Source: Pseudomonas sp.
GTDB taxonomy: Bacteria > Pseudomonadota > Gammaproteobacteria > Pseudomonadales > Pseudomonadaceae
Length of the DNA stretch: 58,454 nucleotides
Direction: 5' to 3'
Assembly (NCBI RefSeq): GCF_030698175.1
Contig: NZ_JAUYNT010000038.1
Span: 1 to 58,454, forward strand
Position numbers and translations under genes: made by a program. Positions within the stretch are counted from its first letter, which is position 1, and the number at the start of each line of letters is the position of its first letter. Below the pieces are notes generated by a model that saw only the letters and a list, made by a program, of their open reading frames with translations, was not told where the DNA came from and did no database searches. This document shows positions 8,638 through 17,617 of this stretch, piece after piece.

Positions 8638-8889
8638 ATGGTAACTATTCGTCTTGCCCGTGGCGGCTCTAAGAAGCGCCCGTTTTATCACCTGACCGTG
8701 ACCAACAGCCGCAATGCGCGCGATGGTCGTTTTGTTGAGCGTATTGGTTTCTTCAATCCGGTCGCAGCTGGTGGTGAAGTGCGTCTTTCAGTCGACCAAG
8801 AGCGCGCTACTTACTGGCTGAGCCAGGGTGCTCAGCCATCTGATCGCGCTGCACAGTTGTTGAAGGAAGCTGCTAAGGCTGTGGCCTGA
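8638..8889 (+). CDS. rpsP: 30S ribosomal protein S16
   Basis: The protein has 83 residues, the standard length. It opens with MVTIRLARGGSKKRPFYHL and contains DGRFVERIGFFNPVA, both diagnostic for S16, an assembly protein of the 30S 5' domain. An AGGAACGA ribosome-binding site lies upstream. It is the first gene of a four-gene operon and is followed after five bases by rimM. Confidence 0.98.
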   Translation: MVTIRLARGGSKKRPFYHLTVTNSRNARDGRFVERIGFFNPVAAGGEVRLSVDQERATYWLSQGAQPSDRAAQLLKEAAKAVA

Positions 8890-8894
8890 GCAGC

Positions 8895-9431
8895 ATGACC
8901 GCGATCACCAAACCAGCCGATGATTATTTAGTTATCGGCAAGATTTTCTCGGTTCACGGTGTTCGTGGCGAAGTGAAGGTCTACTCCTTCACTGATCCGA
9001 TTGACAATCTGCTGGACTATTCACACTGGACGCTTAGGCGTGGCAGTGAAGTTCGACAGGTTGAGCTGGCTAGCGGGCGCTTGCAAAACAAAGTGCTCGT
9101 GGCAAAGCTGAAGGGGCTCGATGACCGTGAAGAAGCACGTCTTCTCGCGGGATTTGAAATTTGTGTGCTCCGCAGCTTGCTCCCAGACCTGACCGACGGC
9201 GAGTACTACTGGTACCAGCTGGAAGGTCTGAAAGTGATAGACCAGCTCGGGCAATTGCTCGGCACTGTGCATCACTTACTGGAAACCGGCGCCAACGATG
9301 TAATGGTGGTTAAAGCCTGCACAGGCAGCCTGGATGATCGCGAACGCCTATTGCCCTATACCGAGCAATGCGTGTTGGCAGTTGATCTGGCCGCTGGTGA
9401 GATGCGGGTGGAATGGGATGCAGACTTCTAA
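8895..9431 (+). CDS. rimM: Ribosome maturation factor RimM
   Basis: The protein has 178 residues. It binds S19 and assists maturation of the 30S head. The N-terminal beta-barrel has YLVIGKIFSVHGVRGEVKVYSFTD, and a C-terminal PRC barrel contains YYWYQLEGLKVIDQLGQLLG and the late LLPYTEQCVLAVDL. Both parts are complete. It starts five bases after rpsP and has little ribosome-binding site of its own, which suggests coupling to rpsP translation. Confidence 0.97.
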   Translation: MTAITKPADDYLVIGKIFSVHGVRGEVKVYSFTDPIDNLLDYSHWTLRRGSEVRQVELASGRLQNKVLVAKLKGLDDREEARLLAGFEICVLRSLLPDLTDGEYYWYQLEGLKVIDQLGQLLGTVHHLLETGANDVMVVKACTGSLDDRERLLPYTEQCVLAVDLAAGEMRVEWDADF

Positions 9432-9467
9432 GGCTGGCTTTCTGAGCGGCAGGGGCTAGTACGAAAC

Positions 9468-10220
9468 ATGGCTGGCCTACGCGTTGAAGTTATAACCCTG
9501 TTTCCGGAAATGTTTTCCGCCATCAGTGAATACGGCATTACCAGTCGCGCGGTTAAACAGGGGTTGTTGCAACTGACCTGCTGGAATCCGCGAGCCTATA
9601 CCGAAGATCGCCACCACACAGTGGATGATCGACCTTTTGGTGGCGGTCCGGGCATGGTGATGAAGATCAAGCCCCTGCAGGATGCCTTGGCGGATGCCAA
9701 GCAAGCTGTCGGCGGTAAGGTCAAAGTGATTTACCTTTCGCCGCAAGGTCGCCAGCTTAATCAGTCGGCGGTACGCGAGTTGGCGCAAGAGGAGGCTTTA
9801 ATCCTCATCGCTGGCCGCTACGAAGGGATCGATGAGCGCTTCATTGAGGCGCATGTCGATGAGGAATGGTCGATTGGTGATTACGTCCTTTCCGGCGGTG
9901 AGCTGCCGGCGATGGTACTGATCGATGCGGTAACGCGGTTGTTGCCTGGTGCATTAGGCCACGCGAATTCCGCCGAGGAGGACTCGTTTACCGACGGCCT
10001 GCTCGACTGTCCACACTACACCCGCCCGGAGGTGTATGCGGACAAACGTGTTCCACAGGTGCTGCTTGGCGGCAACCATGAACACATCCGGCGTTGGCGT
10101 TTGCAGCAGTCCCTTGGTCGGACCTACGAACGACGCGCCGATCTTCTGGAAAGCCGCTCGCTTTCTGGAGAAGAGAAAAAGCTGTTGGCGGAATACCTTC
10201 GCCAGCGGGACGATAGTTAA
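9468..10220 (+). CDS. trmD: tRNA (guanine-N1-)-methyltransferase TrmD
   Basis: The protein has 250 residues. It methylates G37 of tRNAs that read CNN and some other codons, using S-adenosylmethionine, to prevent +1 frameshifting. The SPOUT trefoil-knot core is visible: YLSPQGRQ, LIAGRYEGIDERFIE and EEWSIGDYVLSGGELPAMVLIDA. The substrate segment HTVDDRPFGGGPGMVMK is intact. An AGGGGC ribosome-binding site lies about ten bases upstream. It is the third gene of the rpsP operon. Confidence 0.98.
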   Translation: MAGLRVEVITLFPEMFSAISEYGITSRAVKQGLLQLTCWNPRAYTEDRHHTVDDRPFGGGPGMVMKIKPLQDALADAKQAVGGKVKVIYLSPQGRQLNQSAVRELAQEEALILIAGRYEGIDERFIEAHVDEEWSIGDYVLSGGELPAMVLIDAVTRLLPGALGHANSAEEDSFTDGLLDCPHYTRPEVYADKRVPQVLLGGNHEHIRRWRLQQSLGRTYERRADLLESRSLSGEEKKLLAEYLRQRDDS

Positions 10221-10261
10221 CGTATCGATGGTCGGCCTTAGGCCAGCCTTAGGAGCACAGC

Positions 10262-10612
10262 ATGACTAACAAAATCATTCAGCAGATCGAAGCTGAGCAG
10301 ATGGGCAAAGTTCTTCCGCCATTCGCCCCAGGTGACACCATCATCGTTCAGGTGAAAGTGAAGGAAGGCGACCGTCAGCGTCTGCAAGCATTCGAAGGCG
10401 TCGTTATTGCCAAGCGTAACCGTGGTCTGAACAGTGCTTTCACTGTTCGTAAGATCTCCAACGGTGTTGGCGTTGAGCGTACTTTCCAGACCTACAGCCC
10501 GATCGTAGAAAGCCTGAGCGTTAAGCGTCGCGGTGACGTGCGTAAAGCCAAGCTGTACTACCTTCGTGACCTGTCGGGCAAGGCAGCACGTATCAAAGAA
10601 AAGCTGGCTTAA
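10262..10612 (+). CDS. rplS: 50S ribosomal protein L19
   Basis: The protein has 116 residues, full length. It contains FAPGDTIIVQVKVKEGDRQR, FEGVVIAKRNRGLNSAFTVR and the C-terminal RRGDVRKAKLYYLRDLSGKA, all characteristic of L19, which sits at the 30S-50S interface. A strong AGGAG ribosome-binding site precedes the ATG. It is the last gene of the operon, with a factor-independent terminator 15 bases after its stop. Confidence 0.98.
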   Translation: MTNKIIQQIEAEQMGKVLPPFAPGDTIIVQVKVKEGDRQRLQAFEGVVIAKRNRGLNSAFTVRKISNGVGVERTFQTYSPIVESLSVKRRGDVRKAKLYYLRDLSGKAARIKEKLA

Positions 10613-10626
10613 GTCCAGTCGTTCTG

Positions 10627-10655
10627 AAAAAGCAGCCTGCGGGCTGCTTTTTTTT
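10627..10655 (+). terminator. Rho-independent terminator after rplS
   Basis: The stem AGCAGCC / GGCTGCT (10631-10637 and 10642-10648) has a four-base loop, an A-run on the 5' side and eight T residues on the 3' side. Confidence 0.92.
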
Positions 10656-10767
10656 GCCTGAATTTTGAGTGCTTGCGGTACGGGTGGTGATGAGTGTGGC
10701 GAAGTACTGCGGCATACCTGGCTGGAGAAAACGCCCATTGCGGGCACTTTGGATTGCTTGGGTGAGC

Positions 10768-11445
10768 TCAGTGCAGGCTGATCCGCAGCGAGGCTTGCGA
10801 GAGGTCGATGTCTTGCATCACTACGCTGCCAAAGCTTTGTCCGGGGTTGGCGCCGGCGACGCGAATGTTGTCGAAGCGTAATTCGCCAATCGAGCTGGGC
10901 AGGCGCACGTTGATCGAGCCGTCGGCATTGATGATTGAGGTCATTTTGCTGGTGTCGTACTGCACGTCATGCATCGAGGTTTCGGCTTCCAGGCTGTTCA
11001 GCACCGGCAGTACCAATTTTGCCAGTTGGCCGACGGTGCCGACGCCATCGTCGCTGCCGGCTTTGGCGAAAATACCTTGCAGTACATCGTTCAGGCCTTG
11101 GGCGCTGACGCTGCTCATCTCGGCGTCGCTCAGTGCTTGCATGCCGCGCGGCGTCTGCAGTTGGCTAGTCATGCTGGGCGGAGTTTGCCGCTGCATATCG
11201 GCGCTGGCCATCTGGAATGGGCTGAGCAGGGCGGCGACCAGGGTGGCAGTCAGGCGCAGGCTGTTTTGCTTTTTCAGCGCTTTGCTCAGTTGCCGTTCGG
11301 TCAGCACGCCTTGCTCGATGAAAATTTCACCGAGACGTTTGCTGCTGGTCAGCTGCAGCTTAATGGCGCTATCGAGTTGAGCTGCTGTGACTAAGCCCTT
11401 GTCGATTAACAGTTGGCCCAGACGCGATTTTTGATTGTTAGACAT
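10768..11445 (-). CDS. Unknown membrane protein with two MshEN/GspE-N-like repeats
   Basis: The protein has 225 residues. Two tandem copies of a short motif open it: LGQLLIDKGLVTAAQLDSAI (9-28) and LGEIFIEQGVLTERQLSKAL (38-57). This is the pattern of the MshEN/GspE_N domain, which in secretion ATPases can bind c-di-GMP or act as a protein interface. A hydrophobic segment at about 62-81 follows. Then comes LSDAEMSSVSAQG, resembling the start of DUF6160-type Pseudomonas surface proteins, and a C-terminal part rich in short beta segments. No ATPase domain is present. The ATG at 11445 was chosen at the start of similarity; the frame is open to 11514. The function is unknown. Confidence 0.7.
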   Translation of the reverse strand: MSNNQKSRLGQLLIDKGLVTAAQLDSAIKLQLTSSKRLGEIFIEQGVLTERQLSKALKKQNSLRLTATLVAALLSPFQMASADMQRQTPPSMTSQLQTPRGMQALSDAEMSSVSAQGLNDVLQGIFAKAGSDDGVGTVGQLAKLVLPVLNSLEAETSMHDVQYDTSKMTSIINADGSINVRLPSSIGELRFDNIRVAGANPGQSFGSVVMQDIDLSQASLRISLH

Positions 11446-11649
11446 TGTTATAAATCCGGCAGACGGTAGTGGCTTATTGCAAGCATGGTTGGCATGGATT
11501 GAACTGTCACCCATCTAAAGGTAGGTGGCGCGCTGATTTTTAGTTTTTTTAGCTGCCTATGATGTGTTTTTAATCGCCTTTTTTGTGCTGGTTGAGGCTA
11601 TGCGCCTATGCAAGACTGGCGCTCATTTTTGTCTATCTGCGTTGCGCCC

Positions 11650-12546
11650 ATGTCTGCTGTTGAGCATCCCCTGATTGAACGTTTTCTCGAAACCCTATGG
11701 CTGGAGAAGGGCTTGGCGGCTAATACCCGTGCGGCCTATAGCAGCGATCTGAGTCACTTCAATGGCTGGTTGCTGGAACGTGGCTTGGAGCTGCCCAGTG
11801 CCGGGCGCGAGCTGATTCTCGATCATCTGGCATGGCGCTTAAGCGCCGGATACCAAGCCCGTTCGACGGCGCGGTTTCTCTCCGGCTTGCGCGGCTTTTA
11901 CCGCTTTTTGCTGCGTGAAGGCTTGATTGGCCAAGACCCGACCTTGCAAGTTGAGTTGCCGCAACTTGGCCGACCGCTGCCCAAGTCGCTGTCTGAGGCC
12001 GATGTCGAGGCCTTATTGGCGGCGCCGGAAGTGGCCGAGCCGCTGGGCTTGCGTGACAGAGCCATGCTCGAGGTTTTGTATGCCTGCGGACTGCGGGTGA
12101 CCGAGCTGATCAGCCTGACCCTTGAGCAGGTCAATCTGCGCCAAGGCGTGTTGCGGGTGTTCGGCAAGGGCAGCAAGGAGCGTTTGGTGCCGCTGGGTGA
12201 AGAGGCGATGCACTGGATCGAGCGCTACGTGCGTGAGGGTCGTGGTTTTTTGCTGGCCGGCAAACCCAGTGATGTATTGTTTCCAAGTCTGCGCGGCGAG
12301 CAGATGACCCGGCAAACCTTCTGGCATCGGATCAAGCACCACGCGAGTGTGGCCGGCATTGCTAAATCTTTGTCACCACACACGCTACGGCATGCCTTTG
12401 CCACGCACTTGCTCAATCATGGCGCGGATTTGCGAGTGGTGCAGATGCTGCTTGGGCATAGCGATTTGTCCACCACGCAGATCTACACCCATGTCGCCCG
12501 CGCCCGTTTGCAAGAGCTGCATGCCAAGCATCACCCGCGCGGCTGA
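11650..12546 (+). CDS. xerD: Site-specific tyrosine recombinase XerD
   Basis: The protein has 298 residues, exactly the E. coli XerD length. With XerC it resolves chromosome dimers at dif under FtsK control. The N-terminal SAM-like domain starts at HPLIERFLETLWLEKGLAANT. The catalytic set is complete: Arg in LRVTELISL, HTLRHAFATHLL (HxxR), GHSDLSTTQIYTHV (His and the Tyr nucleophile). The ATG at 11650 fits the family start; the frame runs open to 11608. dsbC, hom and thrC follow on the same strand, the usual Pseudomonas order. Confidence 0.96.
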   Translation: MSAVEHPLIERFLETLWLEKGLAANTRAAYSSDLSHFNGWLLERGLELPSAGRELILDHLAWRLSAGYQARSTARFLSGLRGFYRFLLREGLIGQDPTLQVELPQLGRPLPKSLSEADVEALLAAPEVAEPLGLRDRAMLEVLYACGLRVTELISLTLEQVNLRQGVLRVFGKGSKERLVPLGEEAMHWIERYVREGRGFLLAGKPSDVLFPSLRGEQMTRQTFWHRIKHHASVAGIAKSLSPHTLRHAFATHLLNHGADLRVVQMLLGHSDLSTTQIYTHVARARLQELHAKHHPRG

Positions 12547-12658
12547 CGGTCTCTTTACGGCGATAGATGGCGCTGTTACACGGTGCAGGCGGTCGGTCTG
12601 GGCGGCCTTGTGTGGTAATCTTGGCCGCTTTAATGAGTCTGTGTCGCCGGAGCCCCTT

Positions 12659-13393
12659 ATGCGTCTGTGCAAAATTGTTAGCGTTGTAGCCCTTGGTTTG
12701 CTTGGCAATTTTGCCTTGGCCGCAGCGCCTGCTGATCCGGATCAGGCGATCCGTCAGTCGTTAAAATCTATTGATCCCGACATGAAGATTGAAGCCATTG
12801 CCGAGAGCCCGCTAACCGGCGTTTTTGAAGTGCATTTGCAAGGTGGTCGCGTGCTCTATTCCAGCGCCGACGGCCAGTACATGCTGCAAGGTTTTCTCTA
12901 CCAGTTTAAAAATGGCCAGGCGCTGAATCTGACTGAGCAGGTCAAAAGCAAAGCTATAGCCAAAGAGATTAATGCGGTGCCCTTGAGTGAAATGGTGGTG
13001 TTTGCCCCTAAAGCACCGAAGACCCATATCACCGTATTTACCGACACAGATTGCGGCTACTGCCAAAAACTGCACCGTGAAGTGCCAGAGCTCAATCGCC
13101 TCGGCGTCGAGGTACGGTACATGGCCTTCCCGCGTCAGGGTTTGGCCTCGAATGGCTATAACGGTTTAGTCAGTGTCTGGTGCGCCAAAGATCGTCAGGC
13201 GGCTATGACGGCGGTCAAAGCGCGTAAAGAATTGCCACCTGGTACCTGCGAAAACCCAGTAGCCAAGCAATATGAGTTGGGTCAGCTGATTGGCATTGAT
13301 GGTACGCCGGCGATTGTCTTGGCCAATGGCGAGTTGATACCTGGTTACCGGCCAGCGCCGGAGTTGGCGAAACTGGCTCTCGAGGCCAAGTAA
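12659..13393 (+). CDS. dsbC: Thiol:disulfide interchange protein DsbC
   Basis: The protein has 244 residues. It is a periplasmic disulfide isomerase. A signal peptide (MRLCKIVSVVALGLLGNFALA) precedes an N-terminal dimerisation domain and a thioredoxin fold with the active site CGYC (TDTDCGYCQKLHRE). The cis-proline loop is IDGTPAIVLANG. A second cysteine pair (VWCAKD and GTCENP) matches the structural disulfide of DsbC. The frame is open far upstream, but the ATG at 12659 has GGAG upstream and begins at the signal peptide. Confidence 0.95.
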   Translation: MRLCKIVSVVALGLLGNFALAAAPADPDQAIRQSLKSIDPDMKIEAIAESPLTGVFEVHLQGGRVLYSSADGQYMLQGFLYQFKNGQALNLTEQVKSKAIAKEINAVPLSEMVVFAPKAPKTHITVFTDTDCGYCQKLHREVPELNRLGVEVRYMAFPRQGLASNGYNGLVSVWCAKDRQAAMTAVKARKELPPGTCENPVAKQYELGQLIGIDGTPAIVLANGELIPGYRPAPELAKLALEAK

Positions 13394-13403
13394 CAGGCTA
13401 CTG

Positions 13404-13470
13404 CGGCGGATTGATTAATAAGCGTCCGCGCCGGATGACTAATGGCGTCCGCGACGGATTGACTAATAAA
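13404..13470. repeat. Short degenerate tandem repeat upstream of hom
   Basis: Three imperfect copies of a unit close to CGGATTGACTAATAAGCG with intervening TCCGCG, at about 13407, 13432 and 13455, with spacing of 23-25 bases. The last copy runs into the terminator stem. Confidence 0.6.
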
Positions 13471-13498
13471 GAGCCGCTTCGTAAGGTGCGGCTCTTTT
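13469..13498 (+). terminator. Rho-independent terminator between dsbC and hom
   Basis: The stem GAGCCGC / GCGGCTC (13471-13477 and 13488-13494) has a ten-base loop and is followed by TTTTAT. It separates dsbC transcription from hom. Confidence 0.75.
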
Positions 13499-13548
13499 AT
13501 GCGGATGAGTGTGACTCGCCCGTTTACTGTGATGATGGGGTATAGCGT

Positions 13549-14853
13549 TTGAAACCGGTCAAAGTAGGCATTTGTGGACTGGGTACCGTCGGTGGCGGCA
13601 CCTTCAATGTGCTTAAGCGTAATGCCGAGGAGATTGCTCGGCGTGCCGGGCGCGGTATTGAAGTGGCTCAAATTGCCCTGCGCAGTGCCAATCCCAAGTG
13701 CGATATTGGCGCGACCCCAACTACCGGCGACGTGTTCGACGTGGTCAATAACCCCGAAATCGACGTCGTGGTTGAGCTGATCGGCGGCAGCACCATCGCC
13801 CGCGAATTAGTGCTCAAAGCCATCGAAAACGGCAAGCATGTGGTCACCGCCAACAAGGCGCTGATTGCCGTGCATGGCAACGAGATTTTTGCCAAGGCCC
13901 GTGAGAAGGGCGTAATAGTCGCCTTCGAAGCCTCGGTCGCCGGCGGTATTCCGGTGATCAAGGCGGTTCGCGAAGGTTTGGCGGGCAACCGGATCAACTG
14001 GGTGGCCGGCATCATCAACGGCACCGGTAACTTCATCCTCACCGAGATGCGCGATAAAGGCCGTGCCTTTGAAGACGTGCTCAAGGAAGCCCAGGCCCTG
14101 GGTTACGCCGAAACCGATCCGACCTTCGATGTCGAAGGCATAGATGCCGCGCACAAGCTGACTATTCTGGCCTCGATCGCCTTTGGTATCCCGCTGCAGT
14201 TCGACAAGGCCTACACCGAAGGCATCACCAAGCTGACCACGGCCGACGTCAACTACGCCGAAGCCCTGGGTTACCGCATCAAGCACCTGGGCGTGGCGCG
14301 GCGCACCGAGGCCGGCATCGAGCTGCGGGTGCACCCGACGTTGATCCCGGCTGATCGGCTGATCGCCAATGTTAATGGCGTGATGAACGCGGTGATGGTC
14401 AATGGCGACGCCGCAGGCTCGACCTTGTTCTACGGCGCTGGCGCCGGCATGGAGCCGACGGCGTCTTCGGTGGTGGCGGACTTGGTCGACGTGGTTCGCG
14501 CCATGACCTCCGATCCGGAAAACCGCGTGCCGCACCTGGCCTTCCAGCCAGACGCGCTGTCGGACCATCCGATCCTGCCGATCGAAGCTTGCGAGAGCGC
14601 TTATTACCTGCGCATCCAGGGCCGCGATCATCCGGGTGTGTTGGCGCAAGTGGCGACCATCCTGTCTGAGCACGGCATCAATATCGAATCGATCATGCAG
14701 AAGGAAGTCGAAGAGCACGACGGCCTGGTGCCGATGATTCTGGTCACCCATCGGGTGGTTGAGCTGCGCATGAACAATGCCATCACCGCCCTGGAAGCCT
14801 TGAGCGATGTGGTTGGCAATGTGGTGCGCATTCGCGTCGAGCAGCTTAATTAA
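13549..14853 (+). CDS. hom: Homoserine dehydrogenase
   Basis: The protein has 434 residues. It reduces aspartate semialdehyde to homoserine with NAD(P)H in threonine and methionine synthesis. The N-terminal nucleotide-binding motif is GICGLGTVGGGTFNVL. The catalytic domain contains IINGTGNFILTEM and EADPTF-like AETDPTFDVEGIDAAHK. A C-terminal ACT domain begins at YYLRIQGRDHPGVLAQVA and may bind threonine. The start codon is TTG at 13549 (TTG AAA CCG GTC, MKPVKVGI), with GGGG about six bases upstream; no closer ATG exists. thrC follows after 54 bases, so the two form an operon. Confidence 0.97.
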   Translation: MKPVKVGICGLGTVGGGTFNVLKRNAEEIARRAGRGIEVAQIALRSANPKCDIGATPTTGDVFDVVNNPEIDVVVELIGGSTIARELVLKAIENGKHVVTANKALIAVHGNEIFAKAREKGVIVAFEASVAGGIPVIKAVREGLAGNRINWVAGIINGTGNFILTEMRDKGRAFEDVLKEAQALGYAETDPTFDVEGIDAAHKLTILASIAFGIPLQFDKAYTEGITKLTTADVNYAEALGYRIKHLGVARRTEAGIELRVHPTLIPADRLIANVNGVMNAVMVNGDAAGSTLFYGAGAGMEPTASSVVADLVDVVRAMTSDPENRVPHLAFQPDALSDHPILPIEACESAYYLRIQGRDHPGVLAQVATILSEHGINIESIMQKEVEEHDGLVPMILVTHRVVELRMNNAITALEALSDVVGNVVRIRVEQLN

Positions 14854-14907
14854 TTGGTCGCCAGCCCCGTGCTGGCGGCTCAGATTTCAGCTTAAAGGTT
14901 GATAGAT

Positions 14908-16332
14908 ATGCGTTATGTCAGCACCCGTGGCCAAGCGCCGACCCTGAATTTTGAAGATGTGTTGTTGGCCGGTCTGGCCAGCGATGGCGGCCTTTACGTG
15001 CCGGAAAACCTGCCGCGTTTCACCCAGGAAGAGATCGCCTCCTGGGCCGGCCTGCCGTACCACGAGCTGGCCTTCAAGGTGATGCGCCCGTTTGTGACCG
15101 GCAGCATTCCGGACGCCGACTTCAAGCAGATTCTGCAAGATACCTATTCAGTTGGGGAGCAGGGCGTATTCGCCCACGGCGCCGTGGCACCGCTGCGTCA
15201 ACTGGGCAGCAATGAGTGGGTGTTGGAACTGTTCCACGGGCCAACCCTGGCGTTCAAAGACTTCGCCCTGCAGTTGCTCGGCCGTTTGCTCGATTACGTG
15301 TTGGCCAAGCGCAATGAGCGTGTGGTGATCATGGGTGCCACCTCTGGCGACACCGGCTCGGCGGCCATCGAAGGCTGTAAGGCCTGCGATAACGTCGACA
15401 TCTTTATCATGCACCCGCACAACCGGGTGTCTGAGGTGCAGCGCCGGCAGATGACCACCATCTTCGGCGACAACATCCACAACATCGCCATCGAAGGCAA
15501 CTTCGATGACTGCCAGGAGATGGTCAAGGACAGCTTCGCCGACCAGGGCTTTCTCAAGGGCACTCGTTTGGTCGCGGTTAACTCGATCAACTGGGCGCGG
15601 ATCATGGCCCAGATCGTCTACTACTTTCATGCGGCCCTGCAGCTCGGCGGCCCGGCCCGTTCGATCGCGTTCTCGGTGCCAACCGGCAACTTTGGCGATA
15701 TTTTCGCCGGTTACTTGGCGCGCAACATGGGCTTGCCGATCAGCCAGCTGATCGTCGCGACCAACCGCAACGACATCCTGCACCGCTTTATGAGTGGCAA
15801 TCAGTACGCCAAAGACACCCTGCATCCAACGCTGTCGCCATCCATGGACATCATGGTCTCGTCGAACTTCGAGCGCCTGTTGTTTGACCTGCACGGTCGC
15901 AATGGCGCGGCGGTGGCCGAACTGATGAGTACCTTCAAGCAGGCCGGTTCATTCAGCGTGGCCGATGATCGCTGGACCGAGGCGCGCAAGTTGTTCGATT
16001 CCCTGGCGGTCAACGACGAAGAAACCTGCGCCACCATCGCCCAGGTGTATGTCGAATGTGGCGAGCTGCTCGACCCGCACACCGCCATCGGCGTTAAAGC
16101 CGCCCGCGATTGCCGCCGCAGCTTGGCCACGCCCATGGTCATCCTTGGCACCGCCCACCCGGTTAAATTCCCGGAAGCGGTGGAGCAGGCCGGTGTCGGC
16201 GCAGCGCCTGCATTGCCGCCGCACTTGGCTGATCTGTTCCAGCGCGATGAGCGCTGCACCGTATTGGCCAACGACCTGAAGACCGTGCAAGCCTTCGTCG
16301 CAGCCCACGGCAATCGTGGCAAGCCGTTGTAA
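14908..16332 (+). CDS. thrC: Threonine synthase
   Basis: The protein has 474 residues. It converts O-phosphohomoserine to threonine using pyridoxal phosphate. The PLP lysine lies in FHGPTLAFKDFALQLLG. The phosphate-binding glycine loop is VPTGNFGDIFAGY, and GATSGDTGSAA is also present. It is the longer, fungal/gammaproteobacterial type of threonine synthase. The ATG at 14908 (MRYVSTRGQAPTLNFEDV) has AAAGG upstream; a TTG at 14899 is in frame but is unlikely. It is the second gene of the hom-thrC operon. Confidence 0.97.
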   Translation: MRYVSTRGQAPTLNFEDVLLAGLASDGGLYVPENLPRFTQEEIASWAGLPYHELAFKVMRPFVTGSIPDADFKQILQDTYSVGEQGVFAHGAVAPLRQLGSNEWVLELFHGPTLAFKDFALQLLGRLLDYVLAKRNERVVIMGATSGDTGSAAIEGCKACDNVDIFIMHPHNRVSEVQRRQMTTIFGDNIHNIAIEGNFDDCQEMVKDSFADQGFLKGTRLVAVNSINWARIMAQIVYYFHAALQLGGPARSIAFSVPTGNFGDIFAGYLARNMGLPISQLIVATNRNDILHRFMSGNQYAKDTLHPTLSPSMDIMVSSNFERLLFDLHGRNGAAVAELMSTFKQAGSFSVADDRWTEARKLFDSLAVNDEETCATIAQVYVECGELLDPHTAIGVKAARDCRRSLATPMVILGTAHPVKFPEAVEQAGVGAAPALPPHLADLFQRDERCTVLANDLKTVQAFVAAHGNRGKPL

Positions 16333-16350
16333 CTAGCTCGAAACTTGAGC

Positions 16351-16394
16351 CACAAAAAAGGCCAGCTGCCGTAAGGAGCTGGCCTTTTTTGTGG
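16351..16394. terminator. Bidirectional terminator between thrC and the CoA-transferase gene
   Basis: A 17-bp inverted repeat (CACAAAAAAGGCCAGCT and its complement) encloses a ten-base loop. T-runs are present on both strands, so it can serve thrC and the convergent CaiB gene. Confidence 0.9.
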
Positions 16395-16420
16395 CTGCTG
16401 GGTGGTGTCGGACAGACGGG

Positions 16421-17617
16421 TTAGATAGCCCCGTCGCGACGCAGGGCGCTGATTTGCTCACTGGTATAACCCAGCGCCGTCAGCACTTGGCCATTGTGTT
16501 CGCCCAGCTCTGGCCCCACTGAATCAACCGAGCCTGGGGTCGCAGAAAGCTTGGGCACTATGCCGGGCATCTTGAAGGCTTTGCCGTCGGGTAATTTGGC
16601 TGAGAGGAACATTTCGCGGGCGAGAAACTGCGGGTCGCTGAGCATGTCTGCGGCGGAGTAGATGCGGCTGGCCGGCACTTCGGCGCTGCTGAGCGTATTC
16701 AATAGCGCATCCAGTGGCAGGCTGCTGGCCCAACGGTCGATCACCCCGTACAGCTCGTCACGGCGCCCATCGCGGCCGGCATTGTCGGTCAGCGTCGGGT
16801 CGTTGGCTAAATCATCACGGCCGATGGCGCGCATAAAGCGCTGGAAGATTGCATCGCCGTTGGCGCCGATCTGCACATGCTTGCCATCCAAGCTGGTGTG
16901 GATCGACGAGGGAGTGATGCCGGGCATGATGTTGCCGCTGCGCTCGCGGATAAAACCGAACACGTCGAACTCGGGCACCATGCTTTCCATCATGGCGAAT
17001 ACCGCCTCATACAACGCCACGTCGACCACCTGGCCCTGTCCGCCATTTACTTCGCAATGCCGCAGCGCCATCAAGGCGCCGATCACCCCCCAGAGGGCGG
17101 CAATCGAGTCGCCAATGGAGATGCCGGTGCGCACCGGCGGCCGATCTTCGAAGCCGGTGATATAGCGCAAGCCGCCCATGGATTCACCGACCGCACCGAA
17201 GCCCGGTTGGTCTTTCAGCGGACCGGTCTGGCCGAAACCGGACAGGCGCACCATCACCAGCTTGGGGTTGAGTGCGTGTAAAACATCCCAGCCCAAGCCG
17301 AGTTTTTCCAGCACGCCGGGGCGAAAATTCTCGATCAGAATATCGGTGTCGCCGAGCAGTTGCTTGAGGATGGCGATGGCATCCGGGTGCTTGAGGTTCA
17401 AGGTCAGCGACTGCTTGTTGCGCGCCTGCACGAACCACCACAAGGAGGTGCCCTCATACAGCTTGCGCCATTTGCGCAGCGGATCGCCGCCGTCGGGCGA
17501 TTCGACCTTGATCACCTGGGCGCCAAATTCGGCGCAGATCCGCGCGGCGAAAGGCCCGGCGATCAGGGTGCCGAGTTCTATTACCTTTAAGCCCGCGAGG
17601 GGTTTGCTGTGTTCCAT
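16421..17617 (-). CDS. CaiB/BaiF (class III) CoA-transferase family protein
   Basis: The protein has 398 residues, normal for the family. Members move CoA between carboxylic acids through aspartyl-CoA intermediates. LKVIELGTLIAGPFAARICAEFGAQVIKVE is the usual opening, and the catalytic aspartate is probably that in GISIGDSIAALWG. VRLSGFGQTGPLKDQPGFG is also diagnostic. The acyl substrate cannot be identified and no acyl-CoA dehydrogenase or racemase neighbour helps. The gene stands alone between a terminator and the divergent sugar phosphorylase gene. Confidence 0.9.
   Translation of the reverse strand: MEHSKPLAGLKVIELGTLIAGPFAARICAEFGAQVIKVESPDGGDPLRKWRKLYEGTSLWWFVQARNKQSLTLNLKHPDAIAILKQLLGDTDILIENFRPGVLEKLGLGWDVLHALNPKLVMVRLSGFGQTGPLKDQPGFGAVGESMGGLRYITGFEDRPPVRTGISIGDSIAALWGVIGALMALRHCEVNGGQGQVVDVALYEAVFAMMESMVPEFDVFGFIRERSGNIMPGITPSSIHTSLDGKHVQIGANGDAIFQRFMRAIGRDDLANDPTLTDNAGRDGRRDELYGVIDRWASSLPLDALLNTLSSAEVPASRIYSAADMLSDPQFLAREMFLSAKLPDGKAFKMPGIVPKLSATPGSVDSVGPELGEHNGQVLTALGYTSEQISALRRDGAI

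Noticed and set aside
13807..14751. 314-codon frame antisense to hom
   Set aside because: Same reason: shadow of a strongly conserved gene.
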